Shown: in pieces, positions 1 through 8,199 of the stretch | How the letters are laid out: every line of letters starts with the position of its first letter | How positions within the stretch are numbered: the stretch's first letter is position 1 | From: Nocardioides sp. W7 | GTDB taxonomy: Bacteria; Actinomycetota; Actinomycetes; Propionibacteriales; Nocardioidaceae | Direction of reading: 5' to 3' | DNA length: 64,000 bases | Assembly: GCF_022919075.1 (NCBI RefSeq) | Contig: NZ_CP095078.1 | Coordinates: forward strand, 5,084,001-5,148,000 | Notes under the pieces: model-generated | What the model saw: the letters and a program-made list of their open reading frames with translations, nothing else | Databases searched by the model: none | What the model was told of the DNA's origin: nothing | Position numbers and translations under genes: made by a program

Positions 1-2
1 GC

Positions 3-1073
3 ACGCCGGGCCGGCTGATCGACCTCGCGAACCGTCGCGCCCTCGACCTGTCCCACGTGCACGCGCTGGTGCTCGACGAGGCCGACGAGATGCTCGACCT
101 GGGCTTCCTGCCCGACGTCGAGCGGATCCTGCGGATGACGCCCGAGACCCGCCAGACGATGCTGTTCTCGGCCACCATGCCGTCGGCGATCGTGGCGCTG
201 GCCCGCATCCACATGCGGCACCCGATGAACATCCGCGCCGAGTCGTCGTACGACACCTCGATGGTGCCGGCGACCGCGCAGTTCATCTACCAGGCCCACG
301 ACCTCGACAAGCCGGAGATCATCGGCCGGATCCTGCAGGCCGAGGACGCCGAGAAGATCATCGTCTTCACCCGCACCAAGCGGCAGTCGCAGCGGATCGC
401 CGACGACCTGGCCGAGCGCGGCTTCAGCGCCAGTCCCCTGCACGGCGACATGGCCCAGGTGGCGCGCGAGAAGGCCCTGACGAAGTTCCGCGAGGACAAG
501 ATCCGGGTCCTGGTCGCGACCGACGTCGCGGCGCGCGGCATCGACGTCCGCGGGGTCTCGCACGTCATCAACTACACCTGCCCCGAGGACGACAAGACCT
601 ACGTCCACCGGATCGGCCGCACCGGCCGCGCCGGCGCGTCGGGCATCGCGATCACCTTCGTCGACTGGGCGGACCTGCACCGCTGGAAGATGATCAACAA
701 GACCCTCGACCTGCCCTTCGACGAGCCGCAGGAGACGTACTCCACCTCCGAGCACCTCTTCCACGACCAGGGCATCCCGCCCGGCACCAAGGGCCGCATC
801 GTCGACCCGGCGCCGGTCGAGCGCAAGCCGCGCGAGGACCGCGAGCGGCGGGACGGCGATCGTGCCGCGCGCTCCGGCAACCGCAACCGGACGCGCACCC
901 GCAGCGGCGACAAGGTCGCCTCCGAAGGCTCGGCCCCCGCCGCAGCCGCCTCCGAGACCGCTCCGCCCGCCGAGGGTGGCGAGCGCCCCGCCGGTGCGAG
1001 CCGCAACCGGCGCCGCCGCCGATCCTCCGGTGGTGGCGGCTCCGACGCCGCTCCGGCCCCCGCGGACGCCTGA
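3..1073 (+). CDS. DEAD-box ATP-dependent RNA helicase, 3' part (partial)
   Basis: This is the C-terminal ~356 residues of a DEAD-box RNA helicase. The reading frame is open from the left edge, so the start and the Walker A motif lie outside the window. Visible motifs in order: TPGRL (Ib), VLDEADEML (II), SAT (III), the RTKRQSQR region of helicase domain 2, ATDVAARGID (V) and HRIGRTGRAG (VI). The last ~100 residues are a low-complexity Arg/Gly/Ala tail typical of RhlE/CsdA-like helicases that bind structured RNA. A RhlE-type helicase beside a ParA-like gene is also the arrangement at M. tuberculosis Rv3211-Rv3213c, so a cytosolic RhlE-like enzyme for RNA remodelling or ribosome assembly is likely. 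The gene converges on the L,D-transpeptidase, and a strong hairpin separates them. Confidence 0.95.
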   Translation, partial: TPGRLIDLANRRALDLSHVHALVLDEADEMLDLGFLPDVERILRMTPETRQTMLFSATMPSAIVALARIHMRHPMNIRAESSYDTSMVPATAQFIYQAHDLDKPEIIGRILQAEDAEKIIVFTRTKRQSQRIADDLAERGFSASPLHGDMAQVAREKALTKFREDKIRVLVATDVAARGIDVRGVSHVINYTCPEDDKTYVHRIGRTGRAGASGIAITFVDWADLHRWKMINKTLDLPFDEPQETYSTSEHLFHDQGIPPGTKGRIVDPAPVERKPREDRERRDGDRAARSGNRNRTRTRSGDKVASEGSAPAAAASETAPPAEGGERPAGASRNRRRRRSSGGGGSDAAPAPADA

Positions 1074-1089
1074 GCCTGACGATCGACCC

Positions 1090-1124
1090 GGAGCCCCCGG
1101 CGTACCTGGTACGCCGGGGGCTCC
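1090..1124. terminator. Bidirectional hairpin terminator
   Basis: A perfect 15-bp stem (arms 1090-1104 and 1110-1124, left arm GGAGCCCCCGGCGTA) closes a 5-nt loop. It starts 16 nt after the helicase stop and lies downstream of the convergent L,D-transpeptidase, so it probably serves both. There is no long T-run, as is common in high-GC actinobacteria. Confidence 0.85.
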
Positions 1125-1185
1125 GTCGTCGTCGGCCGGCTCGCACTCGACGCCGGAGCGCACGTCGTACGCCCGGGGCTCCGGC

Positions 1186-1872
1186 CTACGCCGTCACGAC
1201 GACCGTGGTGCCGAGCGGCGCGAACTCCCACAGGGCGATCGCGTCCGCGCGGCGCTGCCGGACGCAGCCGTGGGACTGCGGGGTGCCGAGCTGGGCGACG
1301 GTCTGCACCTGCTTGCCCTCGTCGACGGGGATGTCGTGGAAGCCGATGGCGGCGCCGGTGTCCCCGCGGGTGAACCGCACGAAGTACTTCATCGTCCCGG
1401 AGTCGTCGATGCCGACGGCGTCCTCGGAGCGCGAGTAGACGTCGTACGTGCCGGGGTCCAGGTTGTCGGAGAGGCTGCCGGAGACCGGATAGGTACGACG
1501 CACCTGCTCGCCCTCCTCGACCAGCCACACCCGCTGCCTGCTCTCGCTGAAGACGATGCGGCGACCGCTGCCGGAGTCCGCCGGCAGGGTGGTGTCGGCG
1601 GCGGGGTCGACCACGACCGGAGCGACCGGCTCGGCCTGCGGGGTCGGCTCCGCCGCGCTCGCCCGGTCCGCGGCGACCTCGGCCGCCGCGGGCTGCTGGT
1701 CGGCCTGCTTGTCCTGCACGATCGCGGCCGAGGGGCCGCCGGAGCCCGACAGGGCGGCGGGCAGCGCGCCGGTGCCGCCGAGCACCGCGACGGCGGTGAC
1801 CGCCAGCGAGGCTCCCAGCACCGAGATCCGGCCGTAGCGGGGCCGGACCGAGGTCGCCTTGTGCCGGCTCAC
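1186..1872 (-). CDS. L,D-transpeptidase (YkuD domain), membrane-anchored
   Basis: A 228-residue protein with a short basic N-terminus, a hydrophobic signal-anchor (about residues 15-37), an Ala/Pro-rich linker and a C-terminal YkuD domain. The catalytic signature is clear: HDIP at ~179 and SHGCVR at ~201-205, with Cys203 as nucleophile. Such enzymes form 3-3 peptidoglycan cross-links or attach proteins to the wall outside the membrane. The GTG start overlaps the parA-like stop as GTGA (1869-1872), so the two genes are probably translationally coupled. An upstream extension of the frame runs through parA and is not credible. The catalytic motif here is followed by Gln rather than the more usual Asn. 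Physiological partners are unknown. Confidence 0.9.
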   Translation of the reverse strand: MSRHKATSVRPRYGRISVLGASLAVTAVAVLGGTGALPAALSGSGGPSAAIVQDKQADQQPAAAEVAADRASAAEPTPQAEPVAPVVVDPAADTTLPADSGSGRRIVFSESRQRVWLVEEGEQVRRTYPVSGSLSDNLDPGTYDVYSRSEDAVGIDDSGTMKYFVRFTRGDTGAAIGFHDIPVDEGKQVQTVAQLGTPQSHGCVRQRRADAIALWEFAPLGTTVVVTA

Positions 1873-2672
1873 TTCTTCTTCGCCCGCCGGGTCGGCTTGC
1901 GCTGGGAACGGACGACCAGGTTGGCGGCGACCTCCCGGTAGGCGGCCGCGCCCTTGCTCGACCGGCTGGTGGCGAGGATCGACCGGCCGGCGGCGGGGGC
2001 CTCGGCGAACTTGATCGTCTTCGGGATCGGGGGCTCGACGACCTCGAGGTCGTAGGTCTCCGAGATCGTCTCCAGCACGGTGCGGGAGTGGTTGGTGCGG
2101 CCGTCGTACAGGGTCGGGAGCACGCCCCAGACCTCGAGCTTCTTGTTGGTGAAGCGGCGTACGTCGTGGACGGTGTCGAGCAGCTGGCCGACCCCGCGGT
2201 GGGACAGCGTCTCGCACTGCAGCGGCACCAGGACGCCGGTGGCGGCGGTCAGGGCGGCGACGGTCAGCACGCCGAGCGAGGGCGGGCAGTCCAGGAGGAT
2301 CCAGTCGTACTCGTCGTCCAGGTCCTCGATGGCGGTCTTGATGACGTGCTCGCGGCCGGTGCGGGTGAGCAGGTCGGCCTCGGCGCGGGCCAGCTCGATG
2401 GTGGCCGGGAGCAGGTCGACGCCGTCCTCGGTCTGGAGGATCACGTCACCGGGCTCGACGCCCTTGGTGAGCACGTGGTGGACCGACAGCTCGAGGTCCT
2501 CGGGGTCGACGCCCAGGGAGAACGTCAGGCACGCCTGCGGATCCAGGTCGACGAGCAGCACCGAGTGGCCCAGCTCGGCGAGCGCAGCGCCGATCGAGGC
2601 CACCGAGGTGGTCTTCGCGACGCCGCCCTTCTGGTTGGCGACTGCCAGTGTCGTCGTCATCGGGTCCATCAT
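1869..2672 (-). CDS. ParA/Soj-family ATPase
   Basis: A 267-residue ParA/MinD-superfamily ATPase. The Walker A is KGGVAKTT (about residues 15-22): the signature Lys is kept but the usual Gly before the second Lys is Ala, as in one actinobacterial ParA subgroup. Later motifs are LLVDLDPQ (A') and DWILLDCPPSLG (B). The C-terminus is basic (RRAKKK). No ParB gene is adjacent, so this is likely an orphan ParA that positions some other cargo rather than the chromosomal partition protein. Related genes beside a RhlE helicase are conserved in mycobacteria (Rv3213c). Two starts are possible: ATG at 2672, or ATG at 2660, which removes four residues. Neither has a strong ribosome-binding site. The gene is coupled to the downstream L,D-transpeptidase, and the cargo is not evident. 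Confidence 0.88.
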   Translation of the reverse strand: MMDPMTTTLAVANQKGGVAKTTSVASIGAALAELGHSVLLVDLDPQACLTFSLGVDPEDLELSVHHVLTKGVEPGDVILQTEDGVDLLPATIELARAEADLLTRTGREHVIKTAIEDLDDEYDWILLDCPPSLGVLTVAALTAATGVLVPLQCETLSHRGVGQLLDTVHDVRRFTNKKLEVWGVLPTLYDGRTNHSRTVLETISETYDLEVVEPPIPKTIKFAEAPAAGRSILATSRSSKGAAAYREVAANLVVRSQRKPTRRAKKK

Positions 2673-2719
2673 GCCCGACGGAGGGCACGCCTCGGGGACG
2701 CACTGCTTGACTGGTCCGC

Positions 2720-3508
2720 ATGTCCTCCAGCACTCGCTCCCGCACCTCCCCCGGGACTGCCCTCGTCACCGGTCCGACCGCCGGCATCGGGCGATCCTTC
2801 GCCGAGCAGCTCGCCCGCCGCGGGCACGACCTGGTCCTGGTCGCCCGCGACACCCGTCGTCTCGAGGAGGTCGCGGCCGGGCTGCGGTCGTCGTACGGCG
2901 TGAGCGTCGAGGTGCTGACGGCCGACCTGGGCGACCGCGCCGCGCTGGCGACGGTCGAGGCCCGGCTGCGCGATCCGGAGCGGCCCGTCGAGCTGCTGGT
3001 CAACAACGCGGGCTTCGGGCTCAAGCACCGTTTCCTCCACAACGACGCCGACGCCGAGACCGCGATGCTGGACCTGCTCGTGACCGCCGTGCTGCGGCTG
3101 ACCCACGCCGCGCTCGGCCCGATGAGCGAGCGGGGTCACGGCGGCGTCATCAACGTCTCGAGCGTGGCGGCCTTCCTGCCCCGCGGCACCTACTCCGCGG
3201 CGAAGGCCTGGGTGAACAGCTTCAGCGAGTGGGCGGCCAACGAGTACCGCGACCAGGGCATCACCGTCATGTCGCTGTGCCCGGGGTTCACCAGGACCGA
3301 GTTCCACCAGCGGATGGACGTCAGCCGTGGCTCGGCGCCCGACTTCCTGTGGCTCGAGGCCGACGACCTGGTCGCGCGGGCGCTGGCCGACTTCGACAAG
3401 GGCCGGGTCTACTCGATCCCCGGCGCGCAGTACAAGGTCATCGCGGCCGCCGCCCGGCTGGTGCCGAGCTCGCTGCTCCAGCGGTTCCAGGCGCTCGGGC
3501 GGAAGTAG
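2720..3508 (+). CDS. Short-chain dehydrogenase/reductase (SDR)
   Basis: A 262-residue classical SDR. The nucleotide-binding motif is TGPTAGIG near residue 17. NNAGFG follows at ~95, then a catalytic Ser in the NVSSVAAF segment and YSAAK at ~155, giving the complete Asn-Ser-Tyr-Lys set. ARD after the second strand suggests NADP(H) preference. The substrate cannot be told from sequence; proteins of this type are often called DltE-like or acyl/ketone oxidoreductases. It is transcribed divergently from the ParA gene (48 nt between starts) and stands alone. Its ATG follows the context CTTGACTGGTCCGC without an obvious Shine-Dalgarno. Confidence 0.9.
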   Translation: MSSSTRSRTSPGTALVTGPTAGIGRSFAEQLARRGHDLVLVARDTRRLEEVAAGLRSSYGVSVEVLTADLGDRAALATVEARLRDPERPVELLVNNAGFGLKHRFLHNDADAETAMLDLLVTAVLRLTHAALGPMSERGHGGVINVSSVAAFLPRGTYSAAKAWVNSFSEWAANEYRDQGITVMSLCPGFTRTEFHQRMDVSRGSAPDFLWLEADDLVARALADFDKGRVYSIPGAQYKVIAAAARLVPSSLLQRFQALGRK

Positions 3509-3569
3509 GACGATCCCGTCCACGCCGACGGTCTCGACCCGCCGGTCGCGGGGCCCGTGTCGAGGACGC

Positions 3570-4445
3570 TCAGCCCCGGATGATCTCCGGGGTCGCCCGG
3601 CCCGCGGCGGACGCCGCGTCGGCGGCCAGCTCGAGGAGGCGCGCGTACTGGTCGGGGGCGGTGGTGTTCACGCCCAGCTCGTGGTCGTTCTTGCCCGCAC
3701 CGTGGTGGTCGCTGGAGCCGGTGACGACGAGGCCGAGGTTGTTCGCGATGGCGCGCAGCTCGGCCCGGGCCTGCGGGTCGTGGTCCTGGTGGTCGACCTC
3801 CAGGCCCGACAGCCCGGCGTCCTGGAAGCCGGCCAGGTCGGCCTCGGACAACCGGTGCAGGCTGCGCCCCCACGGGTGGGCGATGACGCTGACGCCGCCC
3901 GCTGCGGCGACGTGGCGGATCGTGTCGAGCAGCGGAGTGGCGTACCGGTCCACGTTGGCCGGCCGCCCGGCCCCGAGGAAGCGGTCGAACGCCTCGGTCC
4001 GGTCGGCCACCACACCCAGGGTCACCAGGGCGTCGGCGACGTGCGGCCGGCCGGTCGCCGCGGTGCCCCGGGCGGCCCGTCGTACGTCGTCCGCGCCGAT
4101 GTCGATGCCCAGCGCGCGCAACCGGTCGAGCATCATCGGGACCCGGGCGCGGCGGCCGTCGAGCACGGACGAGAGCTCGTCCAGGAGCGGGGCGTACGTC
4201 GGGTCCGGCAGGTAGGCCAGCAGGTGCACGCCGCGGCGGCCGTGCTTGGTGCTGATCTCCATCCCCCGGACCAGCTCGATGCCGCACTCGTCGGCGGCCT
4301 CGGCCGCCTCGGCCCAGCCCGCGGAGGTGTCGTGGTCGGTGATCGCCAGCACGTCGAGACCGGCCGCGGCCGCCGCGTGCACCAGCTCGCGCGGGGTCTG
4401 GGTGCCATCGCTCGCCCGGGAGTGGGTGTGGAGGTCGATGCGCAC
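3570..4445 (-). CDS. PHP-domain phosphoesterase
   Basis: A 291-residue PHP protein of the TrpH / RNase AM / 3',5'-nucleoside bisphosphate phosphatase type. The metal-binding signatures are visible: DLHTHSRASDG at the N-terminus, ITDHDT at ~36-41, a Glu in RGMEIST, HPWG at ~192 and SSDHHG at ~243. It probably hydrolyses short RNA 5' ends or pAp-like nucleotides in the cytosol; the exact substrate is inferred from family only. The start is GTG at 4445, six nt after a TACCCT -10 box, so the message is probably leaderless. The DUF6758 gene lies upstream in the same direction (84-nt gap). Confidence 0.9.
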   Translation of the reverse strand: MRIDLHTHSRASDGTQTPRELVHAAAAAGLDVLAITDHDTSAGWAEAAEAADECGIELVRGMEISTKHGRRGVHLLAYLPDPTYAPLLDELSSVLDGRRARVPMMLDRLRALGIDIGADDVRRAARGTAATGRPHVADALVTLGVVADRTEAFDRFLGAGRPANVDRYATPLLDTIRHVAAAGGVSVIAHPWGRSLHRLSEADLAGFQDAGLSGLEVDHQDHDPQARAELRAIANNLGLVVTGSSDHHGAGKNDHELGVNTTAPDQYARLLELAADAASAAGRATPEIIRG

Positions 4446-4451
4446 CCGCCC

Positions 4452-4457
4452 AGGGTA
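4452..4457 (-). promoter_or_regulatory. -10 box for leaderless PHP gene
   Basis: TACCCT on the minus strand ends six nt before the GTG at 4445. This places transcription start at or next to the start codon. Confidence 0.6.
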
Positions 4458-4528
4458 GTGAGAACGCCAGCCCGGCGCCGATTCCGCAGCCCTGCTGTGG
4501 GCCGTCTCACCAGCTGCTCACCACCTGC

Positions 4529-5164
4529 TCACCAGGGCGGGCGGGGCCCCCCGAACGGCAGGGCGAGCAGCGGCGGACCCAGGCCCGAGACGTCGCGCAG
4601 GATCCACTCGTCCTGCAGCAGCAGCATCGCGGAGGCGGGCCGGAGCACGATCCACAGCCACCGGCCGGCCGCCTCGCCCGCGACCACCGAGCGATCCCAC
4701 TCACCCAGGCTGCGACTGGTCGACACCGACCACAGCCGCACGGCCTGGCTGCCGATCCGGACCTGGACGACGGGCGGGCCCGCGACGATGTCGGCCCCGG
4801 GGTCGTCGTGGACGGTGCCGGCGACCCGCGCGCCCAGGCCGGTGCCGGCCTCCTCGGTCACGACCAGCAGGTCGACCGGACCGTCCGGCTCGCTGGTGCC
4901 GGAGCAGCAGGTCATCGTCGCCCGCGGCCGCTCCGGCCCGCCCACGGCCGCGAAGTCGGTGATGCTCCAGCCCGGGCTCAGCGGCCAGGGCAGGTACGAC
5001 GGGAGGCCGTCCGCACGCCTCAGGTGCTCGGTGAACAGCTCGTACGACGACTCCGCGGGGTGCCACAGCGGCGCGACCTCCCCGTGCTCGGGACACGCGA
5101 CCAAGCCGTCCGCGTCGAGGGGGGCGACCGGCGTGGGGCAGCGGGGACAACCGGGGTCGGGCAT
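4529..5164 (-). CDS. DUF6758 zinc-ribbon protein
   Basis: A 211-residue protein of unknown function. It starts with a zinc-ribbon-like knuckle (CPRC at residues 5-8 and CPEH at ~23-26), followed by a globular domain with several Trp residues. A CC pair (TCCSG) lies near residue 87. I recognise it as the conserved actinobacterial DUF6758 family, usually near PHP-domain and MgtE-like genes; both are in this window, MgtE ~15 kb away. The ATG at 5164 is preferred because a TTG 36 nt further up overlaps the upstream stop. The enzymatic role is unknown. Confidence 0.75.
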   Translation of the reverse strand: MPDPGCPRCPTPVAPLDADGLVACPEHGEVAPLWHPAESSYELFTEHLRRADGLPSYLPWPLSPGWSITDFAAVGGPERPRATMTCCSGTSEPDGPVDLLVVTEEAGTGLGARVAGTVHDDPGADIVAGPPVVQVRIGSQAVRLWSVSTSRSLGEWDRSVVAGEAAGRWLWIVLRPASAMLLLQDEWILRDVSGLGPPLLALPFGGPRPPW

Positions 5165-5196
5165 GGAGACCACCGTGCGGATCGGGCCGCGGCTCG

Positions 5197-5757
5197 TCAA
5201 GAGTTCCAGCGCAGCACGACCGGTTGGCCGCGCTCCTCCCCCAGCACCGAGACGGTCGCGGTGTCGAGCCGGAGCAGCCGCCCCTCACTGACCGGCAGCT
5301 CCAGCCACCGGGCGGCGAGCGCCCGCAGCGAGTGCCCGTGGGCGAAGACCAGCGTCGCCCCGTCGACGGCCCGCGCGCGGGCCACGACCCGGTCCAGGCG
5401 CTCGCCGACCTGCGCGGCCGACTCGCCTCCCGGCACCGGGTCGGTCCAGATCGACCACCCCGGCACCCGCTCGCGGATCTCGGCGGAGGTGATCCCCTCG
5501 TAGTCGCCGTACGCCCACTCGACGAGGTCGTCGTCGACCTCCGCGTCGGCGTACCCCGCCAGCTCGGCGGTACGCCGGGCCCGCTGCCGTGGACTGGTCA
5601 GCACCAGCCCGAAGTCGACGCCGGCCAGCTTCGCGGGCAGCTCACGAGCAACCTGCTCACCCTCCGGAAGCAGCGGCAGGTCGGTGATCGAGGTGTGCCG
5701 GCCGTCCCGGCTCCACTCGGTCTGTCCGTGCCGGACCAGCCACAGCTCGTCACCCAT
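5197..5757 (-). CDS. Histidine phosphatase family protein
   Basis: A 186-residue member of the histidine phosphatase (phosphoglycerate mutase-like) superfamily. The catalytic RHG is in LVRHGQTEWS near the N-terminus, and the second His is in VFAHGHSLRALAARW near residue 146. Supporting residues include SPRQRARRTAEL, the Arg/Glu-rich segment after strand 2, and EWAYGDYEG. The family dephosphorylates diverse small phosphate esters; the substrate here is unknown. ATG at 5757 is used; a GTG at 5766 would add three residues. The stop is 32 nt upstream of the DUF6758 start, so the two are probably co-transcribed. Confidence 0.9.
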   Translation of the reverse strand: MGDELWLVRHGQTEWSRDGRHTSITDLPLLPEGEQVARELPAKLAGVDFGLVLTSPRQRARRTAELAGYADAEVDDDLVEWAYGDYEGITSAEIRERVPGWSIWTDPVPGGESAAQVGERLDRVVARARAVDGATLVFAHGHSLRALAARWLELPVSEGRLLRLDTATVSVLGEERGQPVVLRWNS

Positions 5758-5779
5758 ACCGGACACTCGTCGGTGGCCG

Positions 5780-6034
5780 TCAGACGACCGGGCCCGCGTC
5801 GTCGTCGACCTCGTCGTCGAGGGTCCAGCGCAGCTGGAACTCGACCTCCTCCTCGCCGTCGCCGCGCTCGTGCTCGATGGAGAACTCGGCGCGCACCGGC
5901 ACCCGGAACCGCTCCCCCGCGATCTGGATCCGGAACGACTTCCCGGACTCCAGTGCGTCGGCCAGCCGGCGCAGCTTCGCGACGACCTCCTCGGTGGCGT
6001 AGATCTTCTCGATGTCGCGATCCGGCTTGCTCAT
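5780..6034 (-). CDS. Amphi-Trp domain protein
   Basis: A small acidic protein of 84 residues. It matches the amphi-Trp domain (TIGR04354 type) in the stretches GKSFRIQIAGERFRVP, RAEFSIEHER and EVEFQLRW. The function of the domain is not known. It ends 22 nt before the histidine phosphatase start and probably shares its transcript. ATG at 6034 (MSKPDRD) gives the usual domain start; an ATG at 6052 would add six residues. Confidence 0.8.
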   Translation of the reverse strand: MSKPDRDIEKIYATEEVVAKLRRLADALESGKSFRIQIAGERFRVPVRAEFSIEHERGDGEEEVEFQLRWTLDDEVDDDAGPVV

Positions 6035-6067
6035 GAGTCCAGCATGCCCCACCGTCGGCGTCCCGGC

Positions 6068-6117
6068 CGAGTCAGCACCACTGGTGCTGACTCGACCCGC
6101 CCACTTCTGCTGACTCG
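6068..6117. repeat. Palindromic intergenic repeat, family 2, copy A
   Basis: A 27-nt perfect palindrome (6068-6094; arms CGAGTCAGCACCA and its complement around a central C) is followed after 13 nt by a third half-site TGCTGACTCG (6108-6117). The same arrangement recurs at 43434-43482. It begins 13 nt downstream of the channel gene stop, so it could act as its terminator, but the extra conserved half-site points to a dispersed repeat. Confidence 0.8.
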
Positions 6118-6130
6118 GCGAGACGGGGGG

Positions 6131-8101
6131 TCAGACCTCGGCGAGGACGACGACCCGGTCGCCCGGCTCGACGACGACGAGCTCGGACTTGGCGGGGTTC
6201 ACCACGACGCCGAACTCGGCACCGCCCTCGGCGAGCGCGGCGGACTTGAAGCCGATGGCGGTCTCCCCACGGCGGACCGCGCCGGCGACGACGGTGGCCC
6301 AGGTGACCTCGCGGCCGGGGACGACGTACCACTCGGCGGGCCGGAGGTAGATCTCGCTGCCGTCGGCACCGAGCAGCTCGCCGAAGACGGCCTCCAGCCG
6401 CTGGTCCTCGGAGAGCTGGGTGACGATCAGGCTGACGATCTCGCCGCTGACGACGACGTCGTCGATGTCGGCGACCTGGGCGAGCACCCGGTTGCGGTCG
6501 TCGAGCATCTCGCTGACGATCGGCGGCTGCTCCTCGAAACGGGACACGATGTCGCGCACGTGCAGCAGCGTCACCAGGGTCCGCGCGTCGGCCGCCTGGA
6601 CGTCGAGGTCGTCGGAGTAGCAGAGCACCAGCACCTGGTCGAGCCCCTCGGTCAGGTGCGCCTCCAGGACGGCACGGTCGGTCGTCGAGGCCACGACGAC
6701 GGTGACGGCCAGGTGGTCGAGCGCCGGGATGTCGGGGGTGCCGTACGACGTCACGACGGTCAGCGTCGAGCCCGGCTCGGCGTAGTGGTCGAGCTCGCGG
6801 AGCACGATCGGCGCCCGCTCGTTCCAGCCGATCAGCACGGCGGCGGTCGCGTGCGCGTCGGTGCCGCTCTCCTCGCCGAGCGCGTCGAGGTCGGGTCGGG
6901 CGCTGGAGGGAGCGGTGGCGGCGAGCGCGCTGTCGTCCTCGGCGACCATGATCAGCGTCTGCGGGCCGATGAGGGTGTCGACGGGCGGGTTCAGCTTGGC
7001 ACCGCTCGGGCCGGCCAGGCCGATGACGGAGGCGCTCTCGAAGAACAGCTGCGCCTCGCCGTACGTCAGGCCCGCGAGGCCGTGGTCGTCGAAGAAGTAG
7101 ATCTCGTCGCCGTCGTAGTCGAACAGCTCGGTGTAGACGGCGGCGGCACCCGACTGGCGCGAGGTCTGCACGACCAGCTTCGCGACGGTCTCGCGGATGT
7201 CGAGCAGGGCGGTACGACGGTGGCCGACGAGACGGGCCGCCTCCAGGTTGCCGGGGTTGCGGATCTCCGCGACGATCCGCGGGCCGGTCTCGGGGTCGGG
7301 GCTGCCGTGGGTGAGCGCGAGCAGGGTCTTGATGACCTCGGAGTCGGGGTCCTCGGAGTCGGGGGCGAGCAGGATCACCGACCGGGCACGGCCCGGCGAG
7401 GCGACCGCGAGCTCGTCGATGTCCATCGGCGAGCCGGAGCGGCACACCACCCGGGTGCCGCGCCGCTCGGGCACCTTGGCCGCGAGCTGCTCCTCCATCT
7501 CGACCTTGTCGCGGTCGGCGAGGACGACCACGACCGGCCGCTTGCGGCTCTCGTTGGCCAGGGTCAGCTCGCGCACGATCGTGAAGATCGAGTCCGACCA
7601 GCCCAGGATCACCGTGTGGTCGGACTCCAGCACCATGGAGCGGCCCCGGCGCAGCTCGGCCAGCTTCTCGTCGATGCCGGCCGCGATGACACCGATCAGG
7701 GCGCTGACGATGAACAGGCCGCCGATGGTGAGCAGCAGCATGGTGACGATGAACTGCCACGACTTGCCGGTGTCGCCCGCCACGGTGCCGGGGTCGAGGG
7801 CGTGCAGCAGGCTCTGGAACAGCTCGGCGAAGAAGCCCTCCCCGGTCGAGGTGTCACCGTCGCGGAGCCCGAGGACGAGGGTGGCGACCGAGAAGACCAC
7901 GATCAGCACGAGGGTCGCAGCCGTCAGCCACGCGATCAGCGCGGGCGTCCCGCGCGACATGCTGTTGTCGAACCAGTAGCGCAGCTTGTCCCCCAGATCG
8001 GACCTCGGCGCGGACGCCGCCTTCTTCTGGGAGCTGCCGCTCGCGCGCTCCTGCACCGCCTTGGCGGTGCGTCGACGCAGCTGCTGCCCGGTCCGTGCCA
8101 T
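6131..8101 (-). CDS. CASTOR/POLLUX-type ion channel with RCK-like domains
   Basis: A 656-residue membrane channel related to plant CASTOR/POLLUX (DMI1) ion channels. A basic N-terminal segment precedes TM1 (about 52-78), an amphipathic pore region with FQSLLHALDPGTVAGDTG, and TM2 (about 113-137, ending VIAAGID). There is no GYG filter. The cytosolic part holds two Rossmann-like regulatory units: the first begins HTVILGWSDSIFTIVREL (~158), the second AVLIGWNERAPIVLREL (~405). This is the 2TM plus tandem RCK plan. It stands alone between the amphi-Trp gene and the divergent MFS gene. Ion selectivity and ligand (calcium or nucleotide) are not predictable here. Confidence 0.85.
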   Translation of the reverse strand: MARTGQQLRRRTAKAVQERASGSSQKKAASAPRSDLGDKLRYWFDNSMSRGTPALIAWLTAATLVLIVVFSVATLVLGLRDGDTSTGEGFFAELFQSLLHALDPGTVAGDTGKSWQFIVTMLLLTIGGLFIVSALIGVIAAGIDEKLAELRRGRSMVLESDHTVILGWSDSIFTIVRELTLANESRKRPVVVVLADRDKVEMEEQLAAKVPERRGTRVVCRSGSPMDIDELAVASPGRARSVILLAPDSEDPDSEVIKTLLALTHGSPDPETGPRIVAEIRNPGNLEAARLVGHRRTALLDIRETVAKLVVQTSRQSGAAAVYTELFDYDGDEIYFFDDHGLAGLTYGEAQLFFESASVIGLAGPSGAKLNPPVDTLIGPQTLIMVAEDDSALAATAPSSARPDLDALGEESGTDAHATAAVLIGWNERAPIVLRELDHYAEPGSTLTVVTSYGTPDIPALDHLAVTVVVASTTDRAVLEAHLTEGLDQVLVLCYSDDLDVQAADARTLVTLLHVRDIVSRFEEQPPIVSEMLDDRNRVLAQVADIDDVVVSGEIVSLIVTQLSEDQRLEAVFGELLGADGSEIYLRPAEWYVVPGREVTWATVVAGAVRRGETAIGFKSAALAEGGAEFGVVVNPAKSELVVVEPGDRVVVLAEV

Positions 8102-8186
8102 GCGTGGGTGCTCCTCAGTGAGTGGTCGTGCTCTTTACCTACCGAGATCGTCCCTCAACTGAGCCCGTCGCGATGGCGAAACGTCC

Positions 8187-8192
8187 TAGGTT
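8187..8192 (+). promoter_or_regulatory. -10 box for leaderless MFS gene
   Basis: TAGGTT ends seven nt before the ATG at 8200. This supports that ATG over the in-frame GTG further upstream. Confidence 0.65.
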
Positions 8193-8199
8193 GAACCCC

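Noticed and set aside
2720..2740. Leaderless promoter for the SDR gene
   Set aside because: The hexamer in the right position is TTGACT, which lacks the conserved A at position 2 of a -10 box.
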